This document shows positions 16,863-25,671 of a stretch of 64,000 nt of DNA, piece by piece (position 1 is the stretch's first letter; the number at the start of each line of letters is the position of its first letter). The notes under the pieces are model-generated. The model made no database searches. It was not told the origin of the DNA and was given only the letters and a program-made list of their open reading frames with translations. A program made the translations under genes and the position numbers. The stretch lies in the NCBI RefSeq assembly GCF_000230895.2, contig NC_016604.1:4774001-4838000 (forward strand), given 5' to 3'. The DNA is from Mycolicibacterium rhodesiae NBB3 (lineage in GTDB: Bacteria > Actinomycetota > Actinomycetes > Mycobacteriales > Mycobacteriaceae).

Positions 16863-17459
16863 TCACGACGAGGGCAGTTCGAAACGCTCCACATAGTGCT
16901 TGATGAATGCTTCGGCCTCCGCGTGACCACGGGTGATACCGAGTCCGCGTTCGAGCAGCACGATCCTTGCCAGGCTGGTCACGATCATAGACATCACGAC
17001 CGGTGGGAAAGCCTCCATGTCGACGCCGTGCGCCCGCATCGCCAGCGTCACCGCACTTTCCTCGACGTCACCGAATCGTTCCGCGTAAGCGGCGATCTCG
17101 CTGCGAATTTCCTTGCGGTGATTGGCCAGCGCCATGAACTCCATGAACAGCTTCGCCCCATGTGTGCTGTTGAGACGCCACAGCGCGTGCAGCGGCTCGT
17201 CGTCGGCCAGGGCCTGGCGTTGACGGGCCAGATTGGTCTCGGCTCCGTCGCGCAGCACGGCAAGGAAGAGGTCGTCCATGGTCGGGAAGTAGTAATGCAC
17301 CAGTGCGGGCTTGACGCCGGCCTTGGCCGCCACCCGCCGCGACGTCGCCGCGGCGTAACCCTCCTCGAGCATCACTTGAGCAGTTGCTCGTATGAGCGCA
17401 TCGCGCGTCGCCGACGTGCGCCCACCTCTTGACCGTTCACTAGCGGTGCTGCTAGACAT
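16863..17459 (-). CDS. TetR-family transcriptional regulator
   Basis: 198 residues. The N-terminal helix-turn-helix (about residues 17-62, with TSRRVAAKAGVKPALVHYYFPTMDDL) is a textbook TetR domain, followed by an all-helical ligand domain. It is transcribed away from an SDR-P450 pair with 56 bp between start codons. A perfect 20-bp palindrome sits in that gap and is its probable operator, giving autoregulation and control of the SDR/P450 pair. The ligand is unknown; a substrate or intermediate of the adjacent oxidation genes is likely. Confidence 0.93.
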   Translation of the reverse strand: MSSSTASERSRGGRTSATRDALIRATAQVMLEEGYAAATSRRVAAKAGVKPALVHYYFPTMDDLFLAVLRDGAETNLARQRQALADDEPLHALWRLNSTHGAKLFMEFMALANHRKEIRSEIAAYAERFGDVEESAVTLAMRAHGVDMEAFPPVVMSMIVTSLARIVLLERGLGITRGHAEAEAFIKHYVERFELPSS

Positions 17460-17473
17460 GGCCGCAGTCTAGA

Positions 17474-17493
17474 TGTTGGGCGATCGCCCAACA
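17474..17493. promoter_or_regulatory. Perfect 20-bp palindrome, probable TetR operator
   Basis: TGTTGGGCGATCGCCCAACA is its own reverse complement. It lies between the divergent TetR and SDR starts, 14 bp from the TetR ATG and 22 bp from the SDR ATG. I saw no second copy in the window. Confidence 0.8.
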
Positions 17494-17515
17494 AGATCGC
17501 ACGAGGAGCGCGGGT

Positions 17516-18349
17516 ATGGCCGGTCGGGTTGAGGGCAAGGTCGCGTTCATCACCGGGGCGGCACGCGGGCAGGGCCGCAGTCATGCGGTGAGGTTGGCCC
17601 AGGAGGGTGCGGACATCATCGCGATCGACATCTGTCGGGGATTCGAGGACTCGACCGCGCCCGCCTCGACGCCCGCGGACCTGGCCGAGACCGCCGACAT
17701 GGTGAAGAACCTGGACCGCCGCATCGTGACCGCCGAGGCCGATGTCCGTGATTTCGACGCAATGAAGGCCGCCCTCGACAGCGGCGTCGAACAACTCGGC
17801 GGGCTCGACATCGTCGTGGCCAATGCGGGTATCGGCACCACCGGGGTCAAACTGCACAAGATGCGCGAGGACATCTGGGACGAGACGATCGACATCAACC
17901 TCGGGGGAGTGTGGAAGACGGTCAAGGCCGGCGTTCCGCACTTGCTTGCCCGCGGCGGCGGCTCGGTCATCATCACCAGTTCGGTCGGCGGCACCAAGGC
18001 CTACCCACAAGTCGGCCACTATATCGCCGCCAAGCACGGGGTCGTCGGCCTGATGCGGACCTTCGCAGTCGAGTTGGGCGCCAGGAACATTCGCGTCAAC
18101 ACGGTGCATCCGACCCACGTGTGCACGCCGCTGTTGATGAACGAGCCGACCTACCGGTTGTTCCGCCCCGATTTGGAGAACCCGGGACCCGACGACCTGG
18201 CGCCGATCTGCCAGTCTTTCCATTTCCTGCCGATCCCGTGGGTAGAACCGGTGGACATCAGCAATGCCGTGCTGTTCCTGGCCTCCGACGAAGCCCGCTA
18301 CATCACCGGCGTCACGCTGCCCGTCGACGCCGGCAGCCTTCTGAAATAG
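17516..18349 (+). CDS. Mycofactocin-coupled SDR family alcohol dehydrogenase (carveol dehydrogenase-like)
   Basis: 277 residues. The Rossmann motif TGAARGQG is at residues 13-20 and the catalytic Ser155/Tyr169/Lys173 (YIAAKHG) are present. The RGQGRSHA start and the long insert after the second beta strand (AIDICRGFEDST...) are typical of the mycofactocin-coupled SDR subfamily, which holds its NAD tightly and needs mycofactocin as electron carrier. The likely reaction is oxidation of a cyclic or terpenoid secondary alcohol. It is followed 10 bp later by a P450, so hydroxylation then oxidation is a likely two-step job. TetR is divergent. Confidence 0.9.
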   Translation: MAGRVEGKVAFITGAARGQGRSHAVRLAQEGADIIAIDICRGFEDSTAPASTPADLAETADMVKNLDRRIVTAEADVRDFDAMKAALDSGVEQLGGLDIVVANAGIGTTGVKLHKMREDIWDETIDINLGGVWKTVKAGVPHLLARGGGSVIITSSVGGTKAYPQVGHYIAAKHGVVGLMRTFAVELGARNIRVNTVHPTHVCTPLLMNEPTYRLFRPDLENPGPDDLAPICQSFHFLPIPWVEPVDISNAVLFLASDEARYITGVTLPVDAGSLLK

Positions 18350-18359
18350 GGAGATTCGC

Positions 18360-19568
18360 GTGACCGCAGAAAGCACGACCAATGACACCGAGGTTTATTA
18401 CGACCCCTACGACGTCGGGATCGTGGCGAACCCGTATCCGACCTATGCGCGGCTGCGCGACGAAGCGCCGCTCTACTACAACGAGAAATACGATTTCTGG
18501 GCGCTGTCCCGTTACGTGGATGTCGAGAAGGCCCTGAACAATTGGGAAACGTTCTCCAATCAGCGCAGCGACATCCTCGAGCTGATGCAATCCGACTTCG
18601 ACATGCCCAAGGGCGTGATGATGTTCGAGGACCCGCCGATCCACACCATGCTGCGGGGTTTGATGTCGCGGGTGTTCACGCCGCGGAGGATGGCTGAGAT
18701 CGAAGATCAGATTCGCAACTACTGCATCAATTGCCTTGACCCGCTTGTTGGTTCGGATGGATTCGACATCGTCGCCGAACTGGCCGCGATGATGCCGATG
18801 CGTGTGATCGGCATGCTGTTGGGCATCCCGGAATCCGACCAGGTCGGTTTTCGCGACCGCAACGACGCCAACCTGCGCACCAAGCCGGGCGCGCCGATGA
18901 AGGTCGCCAAGGCCGACGCCATCGCCGACGGCCGGATGTACGCCGACTACGTGGAATGGCGTTCGAACAATCCCTCCGACGACCTGATGACCGCCCTGCT
19001 CAACGTCGAGTTCACCGACGAGGAGGGGGTGACGCGCAAACTGCACCGAAAAGAGGTGCTGCACTACACCCAGGTGGTCGCGGGCGCGGGAAACGAGACG
19101 ACAGGCCGGCTCATCGGGTGGCTCGCCAAGGTGCTGGCCGAGCATCCAGATCAGCGCCGCGAGATCGAGCAGGACAGATCGCTACTGATCCCCGCCATCG
19201 ACGAGACGTTGCGCTTCGAGCCGACGGGTCCGCACGTAGCCCGTTATATGGCACGGGATTTCGACGCGTACGGCCAGACCGTGCCCGCGGGCAGCTCGAT
19301 GCTCCTTCTTTTCGGCGCCGCCAACCGCGATCCGGCGCGGTACGACGATCCGGACACGTTCAACATCCACCGCAGCGGATCGCATCTCACGTTCGGGAAG
19401 GGTCTGCACTACTGCCTCGGCGCCAATCTCGCCCGTCTGGAGGGGCGGGTCGCACTCGACGAACTGCTCAACCGTTGGCCGGAGTGGGACATCGATTACG
19501 AAACCGCGCAGCTGGCACCGACTTCGACCGTTCGCGGCTGGGAGAAGCTGCGCATCATCGTGAGCTGA
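18360..19568 (+). CDS. Cytochrome P450
   Basis: 402 residues from GTG 18360 (GGGAGATTC just upstream). The I-helix AGAGNETTGR, the K-helix ETLRF and the heme-binding FGKGLHYCLG with Cys352 are all present, as in soluble bacterial P450s. It hydroxylates a hydrophobic substrate using a ferredoxin and reductase, neither of which is encoded nearby. It shares a unit with the mycofactocin-coupled SDR, which could oxidise the alcohol formed. The substrate is unknown. Confidence 0.95.
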   Translation: MTAESTTNDTEVYYDPYDVGIVANPYPTYARLRDEAPLYYNEKYDFWALSRYVDVEKALNNWETFSNQRSDILELMQSDFDMPKGVMMFEDPPIHTMLRGLMSRVFTPRRMAEIEDQIRNYCINCLDPLVGSDGFDIVAELAAMMPMRVIGMLLGIPESDQVGFRDRNDANLRTKPGAPMKVAKADAIADGRMYADYVEWRSNNPSDDLMTALLNVEFTDEEGVTRKLHRKEVLHYTQVVAGAGNETTGRLIGWLAKVLAEHPDQRREIEQDRSLLIPAIDETLRFEPTGPHVARYMARDFDAYGQTVPAGSSMLLLFGAANRDPARYDDPDTFNIHRSGSHLTFGKGLHYCLGANLARLEGRVALDELLNRWPEWDIDYETAQLAPTSTVRGWEKLRIIVS

Positions 19569-19631
19569 CAGCGTGCGCTGATCGGCGCATCCGCCGGTTT
19601 GAAAAGGTTCAATTCGGGGCAAGAAGTGAGC

Positions 19632-19853
19632 ATGTCAAAGCTACTTCGTCCGGCAATTATCGCGGCTGTCTGTGCGCCGGTTTTCTCGGTCGTGACGGCA
19701 GCCTCCGGCGCGGCGCAGCCCATCAACTGCCCGCCTGCGCAGTACTGGGATCCGGGTTCCAACACCTGCAAGAACGCCGTGCCACTTGCGTGTGCACCCG
19801 GACAGTACTGGAACCCGATCACCAACCTGTGTCGGCCTCTGGGCCAGTACTAG
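19632..19853 (+). CDS. Small secreted protein with two Cys-bounded YW repeats
   Basis: 73 residues from ATG 19632, preceded by AAGAAGTGAG; an earlier in-frame ATG at 19599 would give a poor N-terminus. The signal peptide is followed by two internal repeats, CPPAQYWDPGSNTC and CAPGQYWNPITNLC, each bounded by cysteines. I do not recognise the function; it looks like a small disulfide-bonded exported protein. Its stop overlaps the stop of the convergent acyl-CoA synthetase gene by 4 bp. Confidence 0.75.
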   Translation: MSKLLRPAIIAAVCAPVFSVVTAASGAAQPINCPPAQYWDPGSNTCKNAVPLACAPGQYWNPITNLCRPLGQY

Positions 19854-21427
19854 GCGCGTTCGTAGCGGGTGCCGCGCGGTTCGCGGACCCAGAGCTCGCC
19901 GTCGCCTGACGTCGGCCCTTGGCTGGCGAGTTCGCGCTTGAGCACCTTATGGGTGGCGGTCGTCGGCAGGCTGGGCGCGATGCGGACGTATCGGGGCCAC
20001 GCCTTGGGCGACAAGTCGGCCTGCTCGGCGAGGAAGGACTCGAACGCCTCAGGTGTCAACGTGGCTCCGTCGCTGAGGACAACCGCCGCCATGATCTGGT
20101 CGCCGACATTCTCATCGGGGACCGCGTAGACCGCGACCAGGTTGATATCGGGCAGTCGGATGAGAATGCGTTCGATCGGTGCGGCCGCCATGTTCTCGCC
20201 GTCGACGCGTAACCAGTCGCCGCTGCGGCCTGCCAGATAGATCCAGCCGTCGACGTCCTTGTACGCGAGGTCGCCCGACCAGTACATGCCGTGCTTCATG
20301 CGCTCGGCGGTCGCGTCGTCGGCGTTGTAGTAACCGGTGAAGAAGCCCTGGCCGTCGGTGTTGACGAGTTCGCCGATCGCCTCGTCGGCGTTGGTCAAGG
20401 CGCCGTCGGCGTCGAAGCGCGCCACCGGGCATTCGGTGACAGTCTCGGGGTTGTAGATCGCCACACCCGGAAAGCCTTTGCCCAGTGAACCTTTCGGGGT
20501 GCCCTCTTCCCTCGTGATGATGACGGCGTTCTCGGTGGAACCGAAGCCGTCCCATACGGTGCAGCCGAATCGTTGCTGGAATGCCTCGATGTCGCGGTCG
20601 CTGGCCTCGTTGCCGAACGCGATGCGCAGCGGCGTGCCCGCGTCGTCCGGGCTTTCGGGGGTGGCGAGGATATAGGCCAGTGGCTTGCCGACGTAGTTCA
20701 TGTAGGTCGCGCCGTAGCGCCGGATGTCGCTGACGAAGTTGGATGCCGAGAACTTGGCCGGCGCCATCGCCGCACCCCTGGCCACCGCAACACCCCAGCC
20801 CGCCACCAGCGCGTTGGAGTGGAACAGGGGCATGGACATGTAGCAGGTGTCGTCCTCGGTGACCTCGAACTTCTCGACGAGCGCCTGACCCGACATCAGC
20901 ACCATGAAGTGAGACACCCGCACCGGTTTCGGGTTTCCGCTCGTCCCCGACGTGAAGATCAGCATGTAGGTGTCCATCGGCTCGACCTCGCGGAAGGGCG
21001 TCAGGTCGCCTGCCGCCTCGAGCATGCGGGTCCATTCGGCACTCGAGGTGTCCAAGACACGAACGCCGTCGAGGTCGAGACCGTCCAACAGCGAACGGTG
21101 CTCGGCGTCGGCCACCACGATCTGACAGTCGGCCCGCCGGATGTCCGCGGCCAGCGCATCGCCGCGACGCGTCGAGTTGATCCCGCACAGCACGTAGCCG
21201 CCGAGACCCGCGGCCGCCATCTGGTTCAGGAACTCCGGGGTGTTGCCCATCAGCACGCCGACGTGCAGCGGGCGGTCGTGGTCGGCGAGGGCCAGCAGCG
21301 CAGCGGCACGGGCTGACGCGTCATTCAGGTGCTCGCGCCAGGTCCACGTACGGTCGTCGTACTTCACCGCGACGGTGTCCGACGTTGCGCGCTCGCGCAG
21401 CAATTGCTGGATGGTCTCGCTTGGCAT
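19850..21427 (-). CDS. FadD1/FadD17-like acyl-CoA synthetase
   Basis: 525 residues of the ANL adenylate-forming family: the P-loop FTSGTSGNPK, the GFGSTE A5-like motif, SGDLAYKD and the late hinge DWLRVDGEN are present. The sequence resembles mycobacterial FadD1/FadD17 proteins (QQLLRERA...TVAVKYDDRTWTWRE). It activates a carboxylate to its CoA thioester. The start is placed at ATG 21427, as the family starts near QQLL; an ATG at 21448 is also in frame. Only 23 bp separate it from the divergent amidohydrolase start, so both promoters must run into the opposite coding sequence. Confidence 0.88.
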   Translation of the reverse strand: MPSETIQQLLRERATSDTVAVKYDDRTWTWREHLNDASARAAALLALADHDRPLHVGVLMGNTPEFLNQMAAAGLGGYVLCGINSTRRGDALAADIRRADCQIVVADAEHRSLLDGLDLDGVRVLDTSSAEWTRMLEAAGDLTPFREVEPMDTYMLIFTSGTSGNPKPVRVSHFMVLMSGQALVEKFEVTEDDTCYMSMPLFHSNALVAGWGVAVARGAAMAPAKFSASNFVSDIRRYGATYMNYVGKPLAYILATPESPDDAGTPLRIAFGNEASDRDIEAFQQRFGCTVWDGFGSTENAVIITREEGTPKGSLGKGFPGVAIYNPETVTECPVARFDADGALTNADEAIGELVNTDGQGFFTGYYNADDATAERMKHGMYWSGDLAYKDVDGWIYLAGRSGDWLRVDGENMAAAPIERILIRLPDINLVAVYAVPDENVGDQIMAAVVLSDGATLTPEAFESFLAEQADLSPKAWPRYVRIAPSLPTTATHKVLKRELASQGPTSGDGELWVREPRGTRYERA

Positions 21428-21450
21428 GCAGGTAGTTCTAGCATCCACCC

Positions 21451-22515
21451 ATGAGGATCATTGACGCCGACGGTCACGTCGCCGAAGGAGCATCGCTGGC
21501 GGTCGAGGCGATGCGACGCTGGCCCGAACACATCGTGCCCCGTGAGGACGGACGGGCCCTCGTCATCGAGGGCCGAAACTACCCCGAGGCCGATGGCCCG
21601 GGCGCCGGCTGCCCGCGCGAGCACGGCCTGTCGACGGCGCCGGGCATCGACTATTCGTCACCAGAAGGCGTACTGGGAGATGCCGACAGGGATCACATCG
21701 ACACGATGGTGCTGTATCCGAGTCTGGGCCTGTGCGTACCGACGCTGGAGGATCCCGAATTCGGGGCGGGGTTCGCCCGGCTCTACAACCGGTGGATCGC
21801 CGACTATTGCGACGCCACGGGCGGCAGGCTGCGCGGAATAGCGGTGACTCCGATCGAGCACGGAGCGGTGGCCATCGACGTCATGCGCGAGGCCAAGGAA
21901 CTGGGGCTCGTCGCGACCCATGTCCCGCCGGCGCTCAAGACGCGCAACCTCGATCATCGCGACCTCGACCCCTTCTACGCCGCGGCCGTCGAACTCGACA
22001 TGCCGCTGGGCATCCACGGCGCACCGGGCATGCACCTGCCGAAAGTGGGCGTCGACCGCTTCACCAACTACATCCAGGTCCATTGCGTGAGCTTCCCGTT
22101 CGACCAGATGACAGCGATGACTGCGCTCATCTCCGGCGGTGTCTTCGACAGACATCCCGCGCTGCGGGTCGCCTTCCTGGAGGCCGGTGTCGGATGGGTG
22201 CCGTTCTTCATCGATCGCCTGCACGAGCATTTCGAGAAGCGCGGCGACTGGATCGACGGTGGCTGGCAGCGTGATCCCGAAGAATATCTGCGGGCGGGCA
22301 ACATCTGGACGACCTGCGAACCCGAGGAGCCCATCCTGCCCGGCGTCATCGACGTCCTCGGTGACGACTTCATCATGTTCGCCAGCGACTATCCCCATTG
22401 GGACGGCGAATGGCCGCACAGCACAGAACATTTGAGGAATCGGCGCGACATCGGCGAGGACTCCCGCGCCAAGATCGGCGGGCGCAACGCCCAGCGCTTC
22501 TACTCGCTGAACTGA
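21451..22515 (+). CDS. Amidohydrolase-2 family (PF04909) metal hydrolase or decarboxylase
   Basis: 354 residues. It has the conserved metal-site elements of the family: DADGH (residues 5-9), the HGAPG histidine mid-protein and ASDYPHWD near the C-terminus. PF04909 enzymes act as decarboxylases or C-C/C-O hydrolases on cyclic intermediates. It lies directly before a Rieske oxygenase in the same direction, but a promoter-like AT-rich element separates them. The substrate is unknown. Confidence 0.85.
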   Translation: MRIIDADGHVAEGASLAVEAMRRWPEHIVPREDGRALVIEGRNYPEADGPGAGCPREHGLSTAPGIDYSSPEGVLGDADRDHIDTMVLYPSLGLCVPTLEDPEFGAGFARLYNRWIADYCDATGGRLRGIAVTPIEHGAVAIDVMREAKELGLVATHVPPALKTRNLDHRDLDPFYAAAVELDMPLGIHGAPGMHLPKVGVDRFTNYIQVHCVSFPFDQMTAMTALISGGVFDRHPALRVAFLEAGVGWVPFFIDRLHEHFEKRGDWIDGGWQRDPEEYLRAGNIWTTCEPEEPILPGVIDVLGDDFIMFASDYPHWDGEWPHSTEHLRNRRDIGEDSRAKIGGRNAQRFYSLN

Positions 22516-22555
22516 GCGGGCCCGCCGATCCGTCCCAGCGCTGCGGCCCGTCTTG

Positions 22556-22573
22556 CTATTTTTGCTAAGATAC
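22556..22573 (+). promoter_or_regulatory. Shared AT-rich element, site a (CTAT-N10-ATAC)
   Basis: CTATTTTTGCTAAGATAC, 35 nt before the Rieske oxygenase start. One base off the CTAT-N10-ATAG pattern found at five other catabolic promoters in this window. Confidence 0.5.
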
Positions 22574-22608
22574 GAAAACTGGCCGCCGCGGCGGGATGGG
22601 GTGAGCGC

Positions 22609-23970
22609 ATGACTGACGAGGGGTGGGCACCGCTCCCGGTGCCCTGGGCAGTGCGCAGTGTGGACCGCGTCCCGAAACAGCGCTATTACGACCAGGACTT
22701 CTATGCGCTGGAGACGGAGTTGTTCTGGCCCCGGGTGTGGCAGATGGCGTGCCGCCTGGAGGAGATTCCCAAGCCTGGCGATTTCGTCGAGTACGAGATC
22801 CTCGACCAGTCGATCATCGTCGTTCGCGTTGCCGATGACACGGTGCGCGCCTACTACAACGCCTGCCGCCACCGCGGGATGAAGCTCGTCGAGGGCAGCG
22901 GATCACGTCGCACGTTCGTCTGCCCGTTCCACGGCTGGTGCTGGGGCCTGGACGGACGCAACACCTTCGTGTTGCGCTCGGAGATGTTCGACGACGCCAA
23001 TCTCGACGCCGACGATCTCGGCCTGACCCCGGTTCGGCTGGAGCTCTGGGGCGGCTGCGCGTGGATCAATCTGGACGACGATGCACCGCCGCTACGTGAC
23101 TGCGTCGAGCCGTTCGCCTCCCGCCACGACGAATTCAAGGTCGAGGCCCTTCGCATCGAGTGGTGGAAGTCGTGCCTGCTCCCGGTGAACTGGAAGCTGG
23201 CGACGGCGGCCTTCATGGAGGGCTACCACGTGCCGCAGACGCATCCGCAGCTGCTGCCGTCGGCCTACAGCCCGGAGGCGTCGTCAGTGCATCCCGTGGT
23301 GCAGGCCAGTCTGTACTTCATGCGGGCGCTGGGTTCCGGTATGGGCGGAATGACACATGAAAACGACATTCGCATTGCCGAAGGGCTGCAACACATGTCG
23401 CTGCCGGACGATCCCGCCGAGGCGATGGCGGCCTGGCGCGGTGCGGTCAACGACGCGGTCACCAGCTGGCACCGGGCCCGCGACTGCGACTTTCCCGACC
23501 TCAACGATCTGGATCGGCGCCGCGTCATCGACCCGATCGGGTTCTGCTTCCCGCACTACTTCATCCTGCCGCAGTACAGCAGCGCGTCGTCGTACCGGAT
23601 CCGGCCGCTGGGCCCGGAGGAGACGCTGTTCGAGGTGTGGTCGCTGACCCGGTATCCGAACGACCGGTCACCCGGCAAGCCCACTAAACCCGAACCGCTG
23701 GAGCCCGACGACCCGAGCTGGCCGATGATTCCCGCCCAGGACTTCTCGAACCTGCCGAAGCAGCAGAAGGGCCTGCACGCCAGGGGATTCGAGTACATGC
23801 GGCTGTCCAACCAGATCGAAGGCCTGATCTCCAACTTCGAGCGCGTCATCGACGGGTTCCTCGCGGGCCTGCCGTATGACCGGCTGGTGCCCGCGATCCA
23901 GCGCACCAACACGACGATCGACGTGCCCGTCGCCGAGCTCGGGCTGTCGGAGAAGGTTCGGGCATGGTGA
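22609..23970 (+). CDS. Rieske non-heme iron oxygenase, alpha subunit
   Basis: 453 residues. The [2Fe-2S] ligands are C86/H88 (CRH) and C105/H108 (CPFHGW); the mononuclear iron histidines are H207 and H212 in EGYHVPQTH. It looks like an aromatic or alicyclic ring-hydroxylating oxygenase. No beta-subunit gene follows, so an alpha-only oligomer is likely. It needs a reductase not encoded in this window. The stop overlaps the KstD-like gene start by 7 bp, so the two form one translational unit, and an AT-rich element precedes it. Confidence 0.92.
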   Translation: MTDEGWAPLPVPWAVRSVDRVPKQRYYDQDFYALETELFWPRVWQMACRLEEIPKPGDFVEYEILDQSIIVVRVADDTVRAYYNACRHRGMKLVEGSGSRRTFVCPFHGWCWGLDGRNTFVLRSEMFDDANLDADDLGLTPVRLELWGGCAWINLDDDAPPLRDCVEPFASRHDEFKVEALRIEWWKSCLLPVNWKLATAAFMEGYHVPQTHPQLLPSAYSPEASSVHPVVQASLYFMRALGSGMGGMTHENDIRIAEGLQHMSLPDDPAEAMAAWRGAVNDAVTSWHRARDCDFPDLNDLDRRRVIDPIGFCFPHYFILPQYSSASSYRIRPLGPEETLFEVWSLTRYPNDRSPGKPTKPEPLEPDDPSWPMIPAQDFSNLPKQQKGLHARGFEYMRLSNQIEGLISNFERVIDGFLAGLPYDRLVPAIQRTNTTIDVPVAELGLSEKVRAW

Positions 23971-25637
23971 ATTGGGACGCATCAGTCGACCTGTTGATCG
24001 CGGGCAGCGGCGGCGGCGGGATGGTCGCTGCGCTGGCGGCGCTCGATGCCGGGATGGAACCTCTGGTCATCGAGAAACAGGGTCTTGTCGGCGGGTCGAC
24101 CGGACTGTCGGGCGGCATGGTGTGGCTGCCGAACAACCCCCTGATGCGCGCCGACGGCATTCCCGACACGTACGAGGACGGCCTTGCGTACTTCGACGCC
24201 GTGGTCGGCGACATCGGCGAAGCATCGTCGGCCGCACGTCGTGAGACCTTCCTGACCGCGGGTAACGAGATGATCAATCTGCTTGTCCGCAAAGGTGTTC
24301 GGCTCGTTCGGTGTCCGGGCTGGAGCGACTATTATCCGAACCACAAGGGCGGCAACTCCGCGGGCCGGTCGGTCGAGGGCGTGCCGTGGGATGCCGCCGC
24401 GCTCGGCGACTGGAGCGACAAGGTTCAGCCGTCCATGGGTAAGAACTACGGCTTCGTGATCAAGACCAACGAGCTGCGCGCAGTGCAGTACTTCAATCGT
24501 TCGCCGCGCGCCTTCGCCACGGCGATGCGGGTGTTCCTGCGCACCAGGATCGCTCGTCTGCGCGGGCGCGAGATCCTCACCAACGGAGCGTCGTTCATCG
24601 GCCAGATCCTGAAGGCCGTGATGGACGTCCGCAGGGACCCGCCGATCTGGATCAACACCGCGATGGACGACCTCATCGTCGAGGACGGACGCGTCGTCGG
24701 CGCGAGGGTCACCCGAGACGGCACGCCGCTGAACGTCGAGGCCCGAAAGGGTGTTCTGCTCGCCGCCGGTGGGTTCAGCCGCAACGCCGATATGCGTCGC
24801 CGCTACAGCGGGGACCAGCCGAATGAGGGCAAATGGTCGATCGCCAACGCCGGCGACACCGGCGAGGTGTTGCAGACGGCGATGGCGCTCGGTGCCAGAA
24901 CCGACCTGCTCGACGAAGCCTGGTGGCTGCCAATGGTGTTCATCCAGGATCCGGGCGCGGCGTCGCTGGGATCCGGGCGCCAGCGCCCAGGCGCGATCTA
25001 CGTCGACGGCAGCGGTAAGCGGTTCTGCAACGAATCGAACTCCTACGTCGAAGTCGGCAAGGCGATGTATGCGAACAAGGCCGTGCCGTGCTGGCAGGTC
25101 TTCGACGAGGGCTACGTCCGGCGCTACGTGTCGGGTGCCAATCCGTTCAAGAAGCGGACCATCTCCGAAGCGCTGATCGAGCAGGGCGCCGTCAAACGCG
25201 CCGCGACGATCGCCGAACTGGCGCACCAGATCGAGGTGCCCACCGACGCGCTGGAGCACACCGTCACGCGGTTCAACGAGTTCGCGGCCAAGGGCCTCGA
25301 TCCCGACTTCGGTCGCGGCCAGTCGGCGTACAACGTGTGTCTCGGCGATCCCGGATACAAACCGAACGCCTCCGTCGGCCCGCTGGACTCGGCGCCCTTC
25401 TATGCGACCAGGGTGTTCCCCGCCGACGTCGGTACCTGCGGGGGAGTGATCACCAACGAGCACGCCCAAGTGCTGAATGAACAGGATCGGCCGATCGAAG
25501 GACTGTACGCGACGGGGAACATCACCGCGACGGTGATGGGTCGCAACTATCTGGGTGCGGGCGGCAGCATCGCCAACACGATGATCTTCGGTTACGTCGC
25601 CGCCCGTCACGCCGCGGCGGCGAATCCGGCGCGCTGA
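23964..25637 (+). CDS. FAD-dependent oxidoreductase, 3-ketosteroid dehydrogenase (KstD)-like
   Basis: 557 residues. An N-terminal dinucleotide-binding motif GSGGGGMVAALAALDAG is followed by EKQGLVGGSTGLSGG, and a C-terminal FAD segment reads GLYATGNITATVMGRNYLGAGGSI, as in the KstD/fumarate-reductase flavoprotein family. Members introduce double bonds next to a ketone in ring systems. The pairing with a Rieske oxygenase recalls KshA/KstD ring opening of steroids, but family similarity alone does not prove a steroid substrate. Overlaps the upstream Rieske gene by 7 bp. Confidence 0.88.
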   Translation: MVNWDASVDLLIAGSGGGGMVAALAALDAGMEPLVIEKQGLVGGSTGLSGGMVWLPNNPLMRADGIPDTYEDGLAYFDAVVGDIGEASSAARRETFLTAGNEMINLLVRKGVRLVRCPGWSDYYPNHKGGNSAGRSVEGVPWDAAALGDWSDKVQPSMGKNYGFVIKTNELRAVQYFNRSPRAFATAMRVFLRTRIARLRGREILTNGASFIGQILKAVMDVRRDPPIWINTAMDDLIVEDGRVVGARVTRDGTPLNVEARKGVLLAAGGFSRNADMRRRYSGDQPNEGKWSIANAGDTGEVLQTAMALGARTDLLDEAWWLPMVFIQDPGAASLGSGRQRPGAIYVDGSGKRFCNESNSYVEVGKAMYANKAVPCWQVFDEGYVRRYVSGANPFKKRTISEALIEQGAVKRAATIAELAHQIEVPTDALEHTVTRFNEFAAKGLDPDFGRGQSAYNVCLGDPGYKPNASVGPLDSAPFYATRVFPADVGTCGGVITNEHAQVLNEQDRPIEGLYATGNITATVMGRNYLGAGGSIANTMIFGYVAARHAAAANPAR

Positions 25638-25671
25638 CGTACCGCTGCGGTCGGTTTGCGCGCCGAATTCG

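Noticed and set aside
22609..25637. Calling this a steroid (cholesterol) degradation cluster because of KstD- and KshA-like genes.
   Set aside because: Other hallmark genes and KstR-type sites were not seen, and both families act on several ring systems. Only a generic cyclic hydrophobic substrate is claimed.
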